From NCBI GenBank assembly GCA_964635995.1, contig CAZWRA010000003.1, forward strand, positions 1 to 49,528: a stretch of DNA of 49,528 nucleotides, read 5' to 3'. The notes beneath the pieces were generated by a model. The model was not told where the DNA came from. It worked only from the letters and a program-made list of their open reading frames with translations, and searched no databases. A program made the translations under genes and the position numbers. This document shows, in pieces, positions 34,666-42,590 of the stretch; the first letter of the stretch is position 1; each line of letters opens with the position of its first letter. The stretch comes from JAGQLF01 sp964635995. GTDB lineage: Bacteria; Patescibacteriota; Dojkabacteria; J137.

Positions 34666-35817
34666 CTAGCTCATTATTCCTATTTGTTCCGGTATAAACT
34701 CTCTGAAGTTCTCTTCAGATATTTTTACACCTGTTGTGGTGCCTTTAACAATCATTAAAGCGACTTTTCTAGCTAGATCAGTTAGTGTTCGCTCTAATTG
34801 CCTAACTCCAGCATCGAAACCTAGAGGCCTAATAACGAGAGGCCATACATTTTCATCGAACGATAGCTGCTCTTCACTTAAACCGGTAGCTTTTCTGACT
34901 TTTGGAAGAAGATAACTTTTTGCGATATTTACTTTATCCTGATCTGTATAGCTTCCAAATCGTATTACCTCTAATCTATCTAACAAGGCCGCTGATATTC
35001 CTCCTAGATTATTAGCTGTCGTAATGAAAATACATTGTGACAAATCTAGTGGGTAGTCAACATATTTGTCCATAAATGCAGAATTCTGCTCTGGATCTAA
35101 TATTTCTAGTAAAGCTGCCATAATATCTGCTCTTAAGCCTGATTGCGAGTTCACCTTATCAATTTCATCAAGTAGGATAAGAGGATTCATGACATTAGTT
35201 CTAACTAATGATTTAACAATCTGTCCTGGTTCTGCGTCTATCTCTCCTCTAGATCTTCCTCTAAGCTCAACAACACTTCCTAAACCTCCTAAAGATACCC
35301 TTACAAACTCTCTACCTAGGGCTGTAGCGATTGATTTTGCCATAGTTGTCTTACCAACTCCTTGGATACCAACAAAACATAGAATTGGAGCGTGAGACGA
35401 GCTTCCTTGAAGTCTTTTCATCTCATCTTTTGAGTTAACTGTAGCGTTTTGTTGAACCTGTTGCTGTTTTTGCATCTGAAGCTTTAAGACCGCTAAATAT
35501 TCAAGAATTCTCTGCTTTACTGGTTCTAATCCATAATGATTAGCGTTCAATTCATTATATGCATTATCAAGCTCAAGTGTGTCTTTAGAAAAATTGCCAA
35601 AAGGAATTTGAGTAATCCAATTAATATACTCTGAAACTGGTTCAAACTCTCTTGTGAAACTTCCATCGGCACTCATCTTCTTAAGACGAAGAATCATTCC
35701 AAATGCCTTCTGTTTAAGCTCATCTGGCATTGGTCTTTCAGAGACTTTCTTTTCTAACAAAGCAATTTCATCGGAGATATTCATACCTCCACTTTGTACA
35801 TTAGGAACTTGATTCAT
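34666..35817 (-). CDS. Lon-type AAA+ ATPase lacking the substrate N-domain and protease domain
   Basis: 383 residues against about 780 for Lon. A Lon-specific linker (HYGLEPVKQRILEYLAV, about 94-110) is followed by the AAA+ module: Walker A GIQGVGKTT (150-158), Walker B LILLDEIDK (near 216), AALLEILDPEQN, sensor-1 TTANN and FDAGVRQLERTL sensor-2 region. It ends there, without the Ser-Lys protease domain. It may be a chaperone-like or regulatory ATPase. Its promoter sits directly on the start codon. The convergent pseudogene ends 7 bp away. Confidence 0.85.
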   Translation of the reverse strand: MNQVPNVQSGGMNISDEIALLEKKVSERPMPDELKQKAFGMILRLKKMSADGSFTREFEPVSEYINWITQIPFGNFSKDTLELDNAYNELNANHYGLEPVKQRILEYLAVLKLQMQKQQQVQQNATVNSKDEMKRLQGSSSHAPILCFVGIQGVGKTTMAKSIATALGREFVRVSLGGLGSVVELRGRSRGEIDAEPGQIVKSLVRTNVMNPLILLDEIDKVNSQSGLRADIMAALLEILDPEQNSAFMDKYVDYPLDLSQCIFITTANNLGGISAALLDRLEVIRFGSYTDQDKVNIAKSYLLPKVRKATGLSEEQLSFDENVWPLVIRPLGFDAGVRQLERTLTDLARKVALMIVKGTTTGVKISEENFREFIPEQIGIMS

Positions 35818-35823
35818 ATGTAC

Positions 35824-35852
35824 ATTATGGAAGATAAAGCCTTTATTTACAA
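35824..35852 (-). promoter_or_regulatory. promoter of the Lon-like ATPase gene (leaderless)
   Basis: TTGTAA (35847-35852), 17-nt spacer, CATAAT (35824-35829), then 6 nt to the ATG at 35817. Transcription would start at or next to the A of ATG, and no Shine-Dalgarno is seen. Confidence 0.7.
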
Positions 35853-35896
35853 GAACCCCTGAACCTAGCGTATTGCTTTAGTTCAGGGGTTTAATT
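35851..35896 (-). terminator. terminator after the yidC-rplY unit
   Basis: Perfect 11-bp stem AACCCCTGAAC/GTTCAGGGGTT (35854-35864 with 35881-35891) around a 16-nt loop, about 18 bp after the rplY stop. The T-run is weak on the minus strand and better on the plus strand (TTTAATTTTT), so it may be bidirectional. Confidence 0.65.
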
Positions 35897-35909
35897 TTTA
35901 GAAAGTTTA

Positions 35910-36578
35910 TTATTCTTCTTTACCTTCTTCAGATCCCTCAGTTGCGGCTCCACCTTCAGCTGATCCTTCAGTTCCTTCAGCTCCCTCTTCTCCTTCTGCT
36001 GGAGCTTCTTCCTCTACAATTTCCTTTTGATCAGTAGCGATATATGCAATCGCTGAATGAGGATCAACACCACTATCAAATTCAACACCTTCTGGAAGTT
36101 TTAAGTCTTCTAGAGAGATTGTGTCATTAGTAGTCTCAATAGATTCAACACTAATTTCAAATTTCTCAGGTAGATCCTTAGGTAGACAATAAACAGTAAC
36201 ATTCTCTGTTTGATGTACTAGGAATCCTAGCTTTTGCTTTACAGCAGGAGCTTCTCCTAAAAGAATAATAGGAACCTCTACAGATATCTTTCTATCTTCA
36301 TCAATTTGATAAATGCTTACATCTTGAATATTATCCTTAATTGGATCGTAATTTACCTCTTTTACAAGAACTCTGACTGGTTTAGCGTCATCAATTGTTA
36401 GTTCAATAAATTTGTTATAACTAGCCTTGTCAAAAGCCTTTTGGAAGTCTTTTTCATTAAATTGAATACTTTCAGAATCTCTCTTAGGTCCATAAATTGT
36501 AGCAGGTATAATTCCCTCTGCTCTTAAGTATTTGACCTTTTTTCCAGATACTGTTCTTTTCTGTGCGTTTAATTTCAT
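35910..36578 (-). CDS. rplY: large ribosomal subunit protein bL25 (Ctc/TL5 form)
   Basis: 222 residues: N-terminal 5S rRNA-binding domain (KRTVSGKKVKYLRAEGIIPATIYGP), C-terminal TL5 domain (VEVPIILLGEAPAVKQKLGFLVHQ), and an Ala/Glu/Gly-rich disordered tail. This is the long Ctc form rather than the 94-residue E. coli form. 12 bp downstream of yidC, so probably co-transcribed. Confidence 0.95.
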   Translation of the reverse strand: MKLNAQKRTVSGKKVKYLRAEGIIPATIYGPKRDSESIQFNEKDFQKAFDKASYNKFIELTIDDAKPVRVLVKEVNYDPIKDNIQDVSIYQIDEDRKISVEVPIILLGEAPAVKQKLGFLVHQTENVTVYCLPKDLPEKFEISVESIETTNDTISLEDLKLPEGVEFDSGVDPHSAIAYIATDQKEIVEEEAPAEGEEGAEGTEGSAEGGAATEGSEEGKEE

Positions 36579-36590
36579 AAGTGTTTTAGA

Positions 36591-37421
36591 TTAACTATTC
36601 TTTTCTGTGTTCAATTCCCTACGTTCCCTAATTTTGTAGAAAATGGACTGTTGAAGTATAACGAATAATGACGTAGTAATCAAGTAGATACTAAGTCCAG
36701 CGGGCAATCCGTACGAAATGAACATTAAAAGGAACGGGAAAATGTTCATTGCCTGATTTGTAGATCTCTGCATAATTTCTGAAAAATCCTCAGGCTCATT
36801 AGCTTTTTTATTCTTTTTCTTCTTCTTTGTACTCTTTTCTTCTTCCTTTTTCTTACTCTTATTTCTAATACCTGTAAGTATTTTCATTGAGAAATACTGA
36901 GTAATTCCTACTAAAACTACTAAAAAAAGATATAGAAGAATATTTACTTCTGCTGAATTTGGAGCAATTTTTAAGTCAAAAAGTCCATTTAAAAAAGATG
37001 TATCTATTTCAGTTGTAACCTTTTCAACAAAAGGATATGCAATATTGTTAAAACTCTCGGCACCGTTAGAAATCAGGCCTCTAATAATGCTATAGATATT
37101 AATAAAAATAATGAATTGAAGAATTAAAGGCAAGCATCCGCTTAACTGAGCCGGAAGATATTCCTGTTGAAGCTTTAAAAGTTCTTGTGTCTGTTTCTCC
37201 TTATCATTTTTAAATTGCTCTCTAACCTCTTTAGCTTTTTCATTAAATTCTCTACTGGATTCTGCCATCTTAACCTGTCTTATTGTTACAGGAATCAAAA
37301 CAATTCTTGAAATAAGTCCAATCGCAATAATAGATAGACCCAAATTGTCATTTAGTAGATGATAAAAAAGAATAATTATATTGTATAAAGGCTGGTAAAA
37401 AAGTATTTCAAATATATTCAT
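36591..37421 (-). CDS. yidC: YidC/Oxa1 membrane protein insertase
   Basis: 276 residues. It has the Gram-positive-like short YidC layout: TM with the conserved Arg in the groove (LGLSIIAIGLISRIVLIPVTIRQ), a cytoplasmic hairpin (KEVREQFKNDKEKQTQELLKLQQEY), PAQLSGCLPLILQFIIFINIY, then two or three more helices and a Lys-rich loop (KKKEEEKSTKKKKKNKK). It inserts membrane proteins such as the many small pilins here. There is no large periplasmic domain, consistent with a monoderm-like cell. Confidence 0.95.
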   Translation of the reverse strand: MNIFEILFYQPLYNIIILFYHLLNDNLGLSIIAIGLISRIVLIPVTIRQVKMAESSREFNEKAKEVREQFKNDKEKQTQELLKLQQEYLPAQLSGCLPLILQFIIFINIYSIIRGLISNGAESFNNIAYPFVEKVTTEIDTSFLNGLFDLKIAPNSAEVNILLYLFLVVLVGITQYFSMKILTGIRNKSKKKEEEKSTKKKKKNKKANEPEDFSEIMQRSTNQAMNIFPFLLMFISYGLPAGLSIYLITTSLFVILQQSIFYKIRERRELNTEKNS

Positions 37422-37660
37422 AATTTAATGTGACTGGATCAATTATAGTTTATTAATATTAAATTTTCACCTAAAGCTCCTTAGTTTTAAAATCTTTTAT
37501 TTTTTAATATTTAAATAGTTTTTTATTTCTAATCTATTTTAAATAGTATTTCTGCTTTTCCCTATCATTAAGAGTAATAGGCTGCTTTATTAAACATTTA
37601 GCAAAACATATATTATCAGCATAAACTCTACAGTCAAATGAATTTTTTAATCTTTTACTT
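37422..37660. other. intergenic region without recognised features
   Basis: A/T-rich stretch between the yidC start and the tmRNA terminator. I see no ORF, tRNA or strong palindrome. It should contain the yidC promoter, which I could not pinpoint. Confidence 0.4.
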
Positions 37661-37692
37661 GAAATAAAAAAACCTCCGAATATTTCAGAGGC
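37661..37692 (-). terminator. tmRNA terminator
   Basis: CCTC/GAGG (37673-37676 with 37688-37691), with a nested GAA/TTC, followed on the minus strand by a T7 run (TTTTTTTATTTC). It starts a few bases after the tmRNA CCA end. Confidence 0.7.
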
Positions 37693-37695
37693 TTT

Positions 37696-38132
37696 TGGTG
37701 GAGATGACGGATACCCGTGTCCAATATATTTATTGAATCAAAGTTGTTACAAGTTTAGATTAGTTTGTTTTACAAAAAAGTAAATTAAAACTAAACAAAA
37801 ATATACTTTTTTGAGTTCATAATTTCTTCTTTAACTTCCATAAACTAAAGAAGTTAAATGCATTCTGGCTAATTGGGCGTTTGTATTCATCCACCAGAAA
37901 AGAATCCAACAAACGGTATACCTACTTTTGTTTTCGGTACACACCCTAAATATTAAGCAACATTAAAGTTAGGTCTTCCAAAAAGGAAAGCTCCTACCTT
38001 ATCTGCAGCACTATTTAGAGCATTAACAAACGAGTTGTTATTTATTTTTGATTTGAATTTTTTTACAGAAGGTTTAAATCAGACCTCTGACTTGCTCTGA
38101 AACCGTTAATATATCGTCGAATTAGCATCCCC
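37696..38132 (-). ncRNA. ssrA: tmRNA (ssrA) with shortened tRNA-like domain
   Basis: 437 nt on the minus strand. The 5' end GGGGATG (38126-38132) pairs with CATCTCC before ACCA (37696-37706), followed by the conserved ATTCGACG. Helix H2 ATATATT/AATATAT closes the domain. The tag frame ends RPNFNVA-stop (TAA at 37953-37955); reading back it contains NNNSFVNALNS from about 38042, but the resume codon is not certain. The T-arm is only ACGG-GTAT-CCGT, about 5 nt short and without TTC, and the D-loop lacks the usual GG. SmpB is encoded at 14095. Confidence 0.9.
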
Positions 38133-38134
38133 AT

Positions 38135-38163
38135 TGCAACTAAATGGGTTAATTTAGCTGCAA
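38135..38163. promoter_or_regulatory. inverted repeat and promoter region upstream of tmRNA
   Basis: TTGCA(A/G)CTAAAT and its complement ATTTAG(C/T)TGCAA flank a GGGTTA loop directly upstream of the mature tmRNA 5' end. A TTGACG -35-like element lies further upstream on the minus strand (about 38168-38173), with only weak -10 candidates. The hairpin could be part of the precursor removed by RNase P. Confidence 0.45.
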
Positions 38164-38237
38164 GGGGAACGTCAACTCTTTTGTAAAGGTGCTTTTATTA
38201 CATTAATATTATACCATAACCTGAATGGTTTTGATGT

Positions 38238-39061
38238 ATGAGAAAAATTCCGAGTAGAAAACTGGCCCTTTCAATGAGAGGAGGAGCTGCAAGGCCAATA
38301 TCTTATTTAGCCTTTATAAAAGCACCTGAAGAAAATGAGATAGAGATTTCTATGCTTATTGGTTCGAGTGCCGGAGCTTTAATAGCTGTAGCTTATAGCG
38401 AGGGGTACAAGGATGACGAGATTCTAGAAATAGCAAAAAGCCTTAATTTAAAAAATTCCTTGGATTAAAGTCTATAAAAGAAAAATCTTTAATAAGTCAA
38501 GAAAGAATAAAAACATTTTTAAGAAATTATATTAAAACTGAAAATCTGGAAGAAACTAAAATTCCAGTTTTTATTCAGGCTAGTGATATACTTTCAGGAA
38601 AAAGTGTAATTTTTGAAAAGGGAGAAATAATTTCACCCTTAATAGCCTCTATAGCTATACCGGGAATAATAAAACCCGTTGAATATAATAAAATGGTATT
38701 AGTAGACGGCGATTTTACCAGTGTTTACTAAACAACTTTTCTTAAAAATAAGGGAGCAGATATAGTTTTTGGCTTGAAAGCTTCGGATATAGTTCCTATA
38801 GGTTCTGTAAATTAAAATAACCCAATTATTGCTTTAACGACTTCTGTATCATTATCAATGGCAAAAATTCAGGAATTAGGTACTTGGATTGATCCTCCTG
38901 ATATGATTTTTAACGGTCTTTCAGAAAACATTCAAACTTTTCTTGAAGTTAATAGTGCTCAAGAATTATTTGATGTAGGTTATGAACATGCAAATAATAA
39001 GATTATCGAAATAAAAAGAATCTTACATAAACCTAATTTATTCTCGATCTTGCAAAGGTAA
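38238..39061 (+). pseudogene. patatin-like phospholipase, broken by a frameshift and two in-frame stops
   Basis: The start (KLALSMRGGAARPISYL) and GSSAGALIAVAYSEG carry the patatin oxyanion and GxSxG nucleophile motifs. The frame shifts after NSLD near 38462 (one base missing, GATTAAAG for an expected GATTTAAAG). It continues through FIQASDILSGKSVIFEKG and the catalytic VDGDF, then hits TAA near 38728 and another TAA near 38813, before a final open part ending at 39061. All pieces fit one patatin of about 275 residues. The 3' end overlaps the convergent comF by 29 bp. Confidence 0.88.
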
Positions 39062-39437
39062 ACCCATAAACCTTAACCTCAGGATGTTTTGCTTTTATAA
39101 CTCTCGCACACTCTTCTAATGTTGAACCTGTAGTATAAACATCATCAACTATTACTATTGTTTTAGATTTTAAATTAACATCATTAAGTACAAATCCATT
39201 TTTTAAATTTCCTAATCTTTCAAGCTCAGACATTCCAGCCTGGGTTTTTGTTTCTTTAACTCTTTCCAATAAATTTAAATAACTTTCGTTAATTTCTTTT
39301 GCTAGTATTTCAGCTTGATTAAATCCTCTTTTCGCTTGTTTAGCTTTATGAGACGGAACATATGTAACCTCAAACTCACCTAGTGAATAAAAATTATGAA
39401 CAAACTGTTTCATTATTTTGCCTAAATCTTCAAACAC
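39033..39437 (-). CDS. comF: ComF family protein, phosphoribosyltransferase part (after frameshift)
   Basis: 134 residues from a GTG at 39437, but the frame is open further upstream to about 39515 and matches ComF there too (YNRLVKDLIHKGKYSSVF). The PRTase signature TIVIVDDVYTTGSTLEEC and the RGFNQAEILAKEI motif are intact. It needs -1/+1 correction to join the zinc-finger part at 39509-39706. ComF acts in DNA uptake. The GTG start is just the longest ORF with a legal start and may not be used. Confidence 0.8.
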   Translation of the reverse strand: MFEDLGKIMKQFVHNFYSLGEFEVTYVPSHKAKQAKRGFNQAEILAKEINESYLNLLERVKETKTQAGMSELERLGNLKNGFVLNDVNLKSKTIVIVDDVYTTGSTLEECARVIKAKHPEVKVYGFTFARSRIN

Positions 39438-39508
39438 GCTAAATACTGAACTGTACTTGCCTTTATGAATTAGATCTTTAACAAGCCTGTTATAAACTGT
39501 TACGAAAA

Positions 39509-39706
39509 CTAATCCATCAAGAAATGTTTTTTATCACATTCTTTGTGAGTAAAGCCTAACCTTACCTCACTCCCACATACATGACAACGCTGAACATACG
39601 GAATATCCAAGTACTCATTTAAGCACCTTCTACAAAGATAAGAACCTCTTTTTGAACATATTAAGCAAAACTTGGGGAAAAAAATGCTTAAGAAAAGCTT
39701 TTTCAA
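39509..39706 (-). CDS. comF: ComF family protein, N-terminal zinc-finger part
   Basis: 65 residues from a TTG start at 39706. CLIC...LCRRCL and CHVC...C form the zinc-ribbon typical of ComF N-termini. The frame stops at TAG right after HFLMD, but one base earlier the other frame continues as DGLVFVTVYNRL, so a single-base deletion near 39512-39520 splits the gene. Extended -10 TGCTAAACT lies 6 nt upstream of the TTG, so the mRNA looks leaderless. Confidence 0.78.
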   Translation of the reverse strand: MKKLFLSIFFPKFCLICSKRGSYLCRRCLNEYLDIPYVQRCHVCGSEVRLGFTHKECDKKHFLMD

Positions 39707-39735
39707 TAGACTAGTTTAGCATATTTTGCTTTTCC

Positions 39736-39744
39736 TGATATAAT
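39736..39744 (+). promoter_or_regulatory. extended -10 promoter of the amidase-ruvX-mltG operon
   Basis: TGATATAAT (TG-N-TATAAT, with TATAAT at 39739-39744), 28 nt upstream of the amidase ATG at 39773. The -35 is weak, as expected for extended -10 promoters. It is divergent from the comF promoter. Confidence 0.6.
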
Positions 39745-39772
39745 CCTGAAGTATTTAGGTAGTTACATTATT

Positions 39773-40630
39773 ATGGATATCGTTTGGAAACCTGTAAGGA
39801 ATCAATCCTCTGGTAGGTTCGGATATAAACCAGAGGCAATTGTTCTTCATATTGCTGAAGGATGGTTAAATGGAGCTTATGCTTGGTTTAATAATGAAGC
39901 TTCTGAAGCGTCTTCTCATTACATGGTAGGTAAAAATGGTGTTATTTGGCAGTTTGTCGCTGATGAAGATACTGCTTGGCATGCTGGAGGAGTTAACCAA
40001 CCTAGATGGGCATTACTAAAACCAAAGATTAACCCAAATCTTTATACTATCGGAATCGAACATGAAGGATTTACAGGAGAGAAATGGACAGATGAAATGT
40101 ATGAAGCATCAAGTGAATTAATCGCAAGTCTGTGCTCTAAATACAAAATTCCGCTAGATCGAAACCACATCATAGGGCATAATCAAATAAACTCTGTAAC
40201 AAGAGCTAGGTGTCCTGGAGATGGCGTTGATATTGAGAAGCTTATAGAAAAAGCTAAATTAAAATACGACGATCCAATGATTATAAAAGAATTAAATGAA
40301 AAAATTTCTGCTCTTGAAGAAAGAGTAAATTCCCTTGAAGATAGCAATAATGATCTTAAAGAGGAAAATAAAAATCTTAAAACAAAGAATTCACAGCTTC
40401 AAAATCTTGTAAAAACTTACGCAGATACTCCCTTTGAAGTTAATGACTTAAAGAAACTTAATGCTAAATTAAGAGATGAGGTCCAGACTTTAAAGTCAGA
40501 AAATAGTAAACTAAAGAGTCAGTTAGATAGTATTGAAGATAAACCTAAAGAAAATGATACTAAAGAAGAAGAGCCTGCAGAAAAGGAGAGCTGGTTGGAA
40601 GTACTCATTGGTTTTATTAAAGGTACATGA
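39773..40630 (+). CDS. N-acetylmuramoyl-L-alanine amidase (Amidase_2) with C-terminal coiled coil
   Basis: 285 residues. The amidase domain (about 15-155) has zinc ligands His26 (LHIAEG), His136 (IIGHNQI) and Cys147 (RARCPG), with SSHYMVGKNGVIWQFV and IGIEHEG as in the T7 lysozyme/PGRP family. A long coiled coil (about 170-255) and an acidic tail follow. There is no signal peptide, so export or release by lysis is unclear. It cleaves the amide between muramic acid and the stem peptide. The stop overlaps the ruvX ATG (ATGA). Confidence 0.9.
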   Translation: MDIVWKPVRNQSSGRFGYKPEAIVLHIAEGWLNGAYAWFNNEASEASSHYMVGKNGVIWQFVADEDTAWHAGGVNQPRWALLKPKINPNLYTIGIEHEGFTGEKWTDEMYEASSELIASLCSKYKIPLDRNHIIGHNQINSVTRARCPGDGVDIEKLIEKAKLKYDDPMIIKELNEKISALEERVNSLEDSNNDLKEENKNLKTKNSQLQNLVKTYADTPFEVNDLKKLNAKLRDEVQTLKSENSKLKSQLDSIEDKPKENDTKEEEPAEKESWLEVLIGFIKGT

Positions 40631-41025
40631 GTAAAATACTCGCAATAGATTACGGAACAAAAAAATTTGGCCTTGCTGTATCCGACGAGGATAAAATGTT
40701 TGCAAGAACTCTACCCCTTTTATTTGTAAAAGATGAAGATGATGCTTTAATTAAAATTAAAGACATTGTTGAAAAAGAAAGAGTACAAAAAATTTTGTTG
40801 GGATTACCTTTAAATGAAGATGGAACTCATTCAAATTTCTCAAAACAGATTGAAAAATTTTCTGAAAAATTAAAATCCTTTATTGATGTCTATACTATTG
40901 ATGAATCAATGACTTCAATGATGGCTAGATCACATGCAAAGGATATGAAATATAAAAAAGGAAATATTGACGGAGAAGCTGCTAGAATAATGTTACAAGA
41001 ATATTTAGATTATAATAGTGAGTAA
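40627..41025 (+). CDS. ruvX: Holliday junction resolvase-like RuvX (YqgF)
   Basis: 132 residues. RNase H-like fold with AIDYGTKKFGLAVSD (Asp8), LGLPLNEDGTHS, YTIDESMTSMMA (Glu) and the C-terminal DGEAARIMLQEYL. YqgF proteins process 16S pre-rRNA and may act in recombination. It is joined to the amidase by ATGA and to mltG by TAATG, so the three genes are one operon. Confidence 0.93.
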   Translation: MSKILAIDYGTKKFGLAVSDEDKMFARTLPLLFVKDEDDALIKIKDIVEKERVQKILLGLPLNEDGTHSNFSKQIEKFSEKLKSFIDVYTIDESMTSMMARSHAKDMKYKKGNIDGEAARIMLQEYLDYNSE

Positions 41026-42104
41026 TGAAAGAAGAACGAAATAATAATAAAGGATTAACAATTTTATTAATTTTTGGATTACTTTTTGTAATCGGACTTT
41101 TTGTGTTTTTTAGTGTAAGAAGTTGGTACAACAAAGCAATTTTTAACGAATTAAGTCCAGATCCTATTGAACTAGAAGTAGTAGAAGGTAGTTCATTCAT
41201 GGATGTTATTAACGAACTAGAAGATAGAGGATATATTAATAATAATCTACCGATTCAAGTTTATTTAAGGACTGAAATGATTAATCCTAATATTAAAGTT
41301 GGGATGTATGAAATCCCTGCAGGATATAATATTCCTGGTCTTATCGAGATTTTAGAAGCTGGAACATTTAAACCAGATATTTGGGTCACTATTAAAGAAG
41401 GATTAAGATATGAAGAAATCGCTTTAGTATTTGAAGAAAACTTATTAGATTTAACTGGCTACACTACTTCTGAATTTTATAGTTTAGTTGAAAACCCTGA
41501 AGTAATTACTTTTTCTCCTGATGTTCAAGAGTTTTTAGATGAACACCTTCCGTCCGGAAGTTCTCTAAGAGGATTCCTTTATCCAGACACATATAGAATT
41601 GACCAGGACATGACAACAGCTCAAATTATAGAAGTTATGGTTAAGAACTTTAAAAATAAGGTTGAAGAAAATATATCTTCTACAACTGATAGTCGAGGAT
41701 TAGGAAGTATAAATAATCTTTATGAAGCTGTAATTCTAGCTTCAATAATTGAAAAGGAAGCAAGCGCTTGGGATGACAGATCTGATATTTCTGGAGTATT
41801 CCATAATAGAATGGAGATTGGAATGGCCTTACAATCTGATGCAACTGTTAATTTTATTACTGGGAAAAATGATTCTGGAGTCGAGCTTGCAGATCAAAAT
41901 ATAGATAGTCCATATAATACTTATGTTTATCCAGGACTACCTCCAACACCAATAAATAATCCAAGAATTGAATCAATTATCGCTGCATTAAAACCTAATG
42001 ATGTAAATTACTTCTACTTCTACCATACTCCTGATGGGGAAACCTTTTACAATGAAACTTTTGAAGATCACGCTGCTGGGGTTTGTAGAGACTTAGGTTG
42101 TTAA
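41025..42104 (+). CDS. mltG: endolytic transglycosylase MltG
   Basis: 359 residues. N-terminal membrane helix (about 10-28, LTILLIFGLLFVIGLFVFF), LysM-like region, then the YceG domain with AVILASIIEKEAS (catalytic Glu243), VFHNRMEIGMALQSDATVNF and PYNTYVYPGLPPTPINNP. It cuts nascent peptidoglycan to end glycan chains. Grouped with the amidase, this is a wall-remodelling operon. Confidence 0.95.
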   Translation: MKEERNNNKGLTILLIFGLLFVIGLFVFFSVRSWYNKAIFNELSPDPIELEVVEGSSFMDVINELEDRGYINNNLPIQVYLRTEMINPNIKVGMYEIPAGYNIPGLIEILEAGTFKPDIWVTIKEGLRYEEIALVFEENLLDLTGYTTSEFYSLVENPEVITFSPDVQEFLDEHLPSGSSLRGFLYPDTYRIDQDMTTAQIIEVMVKNFKNKVEENISSTTDSRGLGSINNLYEAVILASIIEKEASAWDDRSDISGVFHNRMEIGMALQSDATVNFITGKNDSGVELADQNIDSPYNTYVYPGLPPTPINNPRIESIIAALKPNDVNYFYFYHTPDGETFYNETFEDHAAGVCRDLGC

Positions 42105-42159
42105 TTTTACTGACAAAAAAAGCCTTTATATGGTTTAATAGATTAGTAAATTTATTTCG

Positions 42160-42576
42160 ATGCGACACAAGAATCTTTACCACATTGAAGAACCAATAAT
42201 AGATATAAGTGTTCCAAAACTTTTAGTAATCATAATTACAGTTATGGTGTTTTTCGTTATCCCCGCTCAAGTAATCTCTTTATACAAATCAAATCCTGAA
42301 GCAATAAACGAACCAATACAAGAAATTACAGCTTCACTTAGAAATGAAAAAGAAAATAATCAAGTAGAAGTTAGCTCAGAAGGAAGAGTCGCAGGCGCTT
42401 CTACTTCTATTGATATTATAGCGACAGAAAATCCAAGTACACCAATACTTAAAAATCAATCATTTTTAATAGGAGGATTGGGAATCTTCTTTCTTCTACT
42501 CTCTGTCGGAGGTATCGGTTACCTTTTGGAGTTAAATAAACAATACAAGAAGAAAAGTAAGTACTACTATAATTAA
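42160..42576 (+). CDS. two-TM membrane protein of unknown function
   Basis: 138 residues. TM1 (about 20-42, LLVIIITVMVFFVIPAQVISLY), a polar extracytoplasmic segment of about 55 residues with a Val/Ala/Gly patch (VAGASTS), TM2 (about 102-124), and a basic tail. 55 bp after mltG, so possibly the fourth gene of that operon; it converges with the heliorhodopsin gene 14 bp away. Confidence 0.6.
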   Translation: MRHKNLYHIEEPIIDISVPKLLVIIITVMVFFVIPAQVISLYKSNPEAINEPIQEITASLRNEKENNQVEVSSEGRVAGASTSIDIIATENPSTPILKNQSFLIGGLGIFFLLLSVGGIGYLLELNKQYKKKSKYYYN

Positions 42577-42590
42577 CTTAAAAGTGTAAA

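Noticed and set aside
37840..38080. Protein-coding frame in the tmRNA region
   Set aside because: The open frame belongs to the tmRNA tag and disappears once the GGGGATG/CATCTCC ends are recognised.
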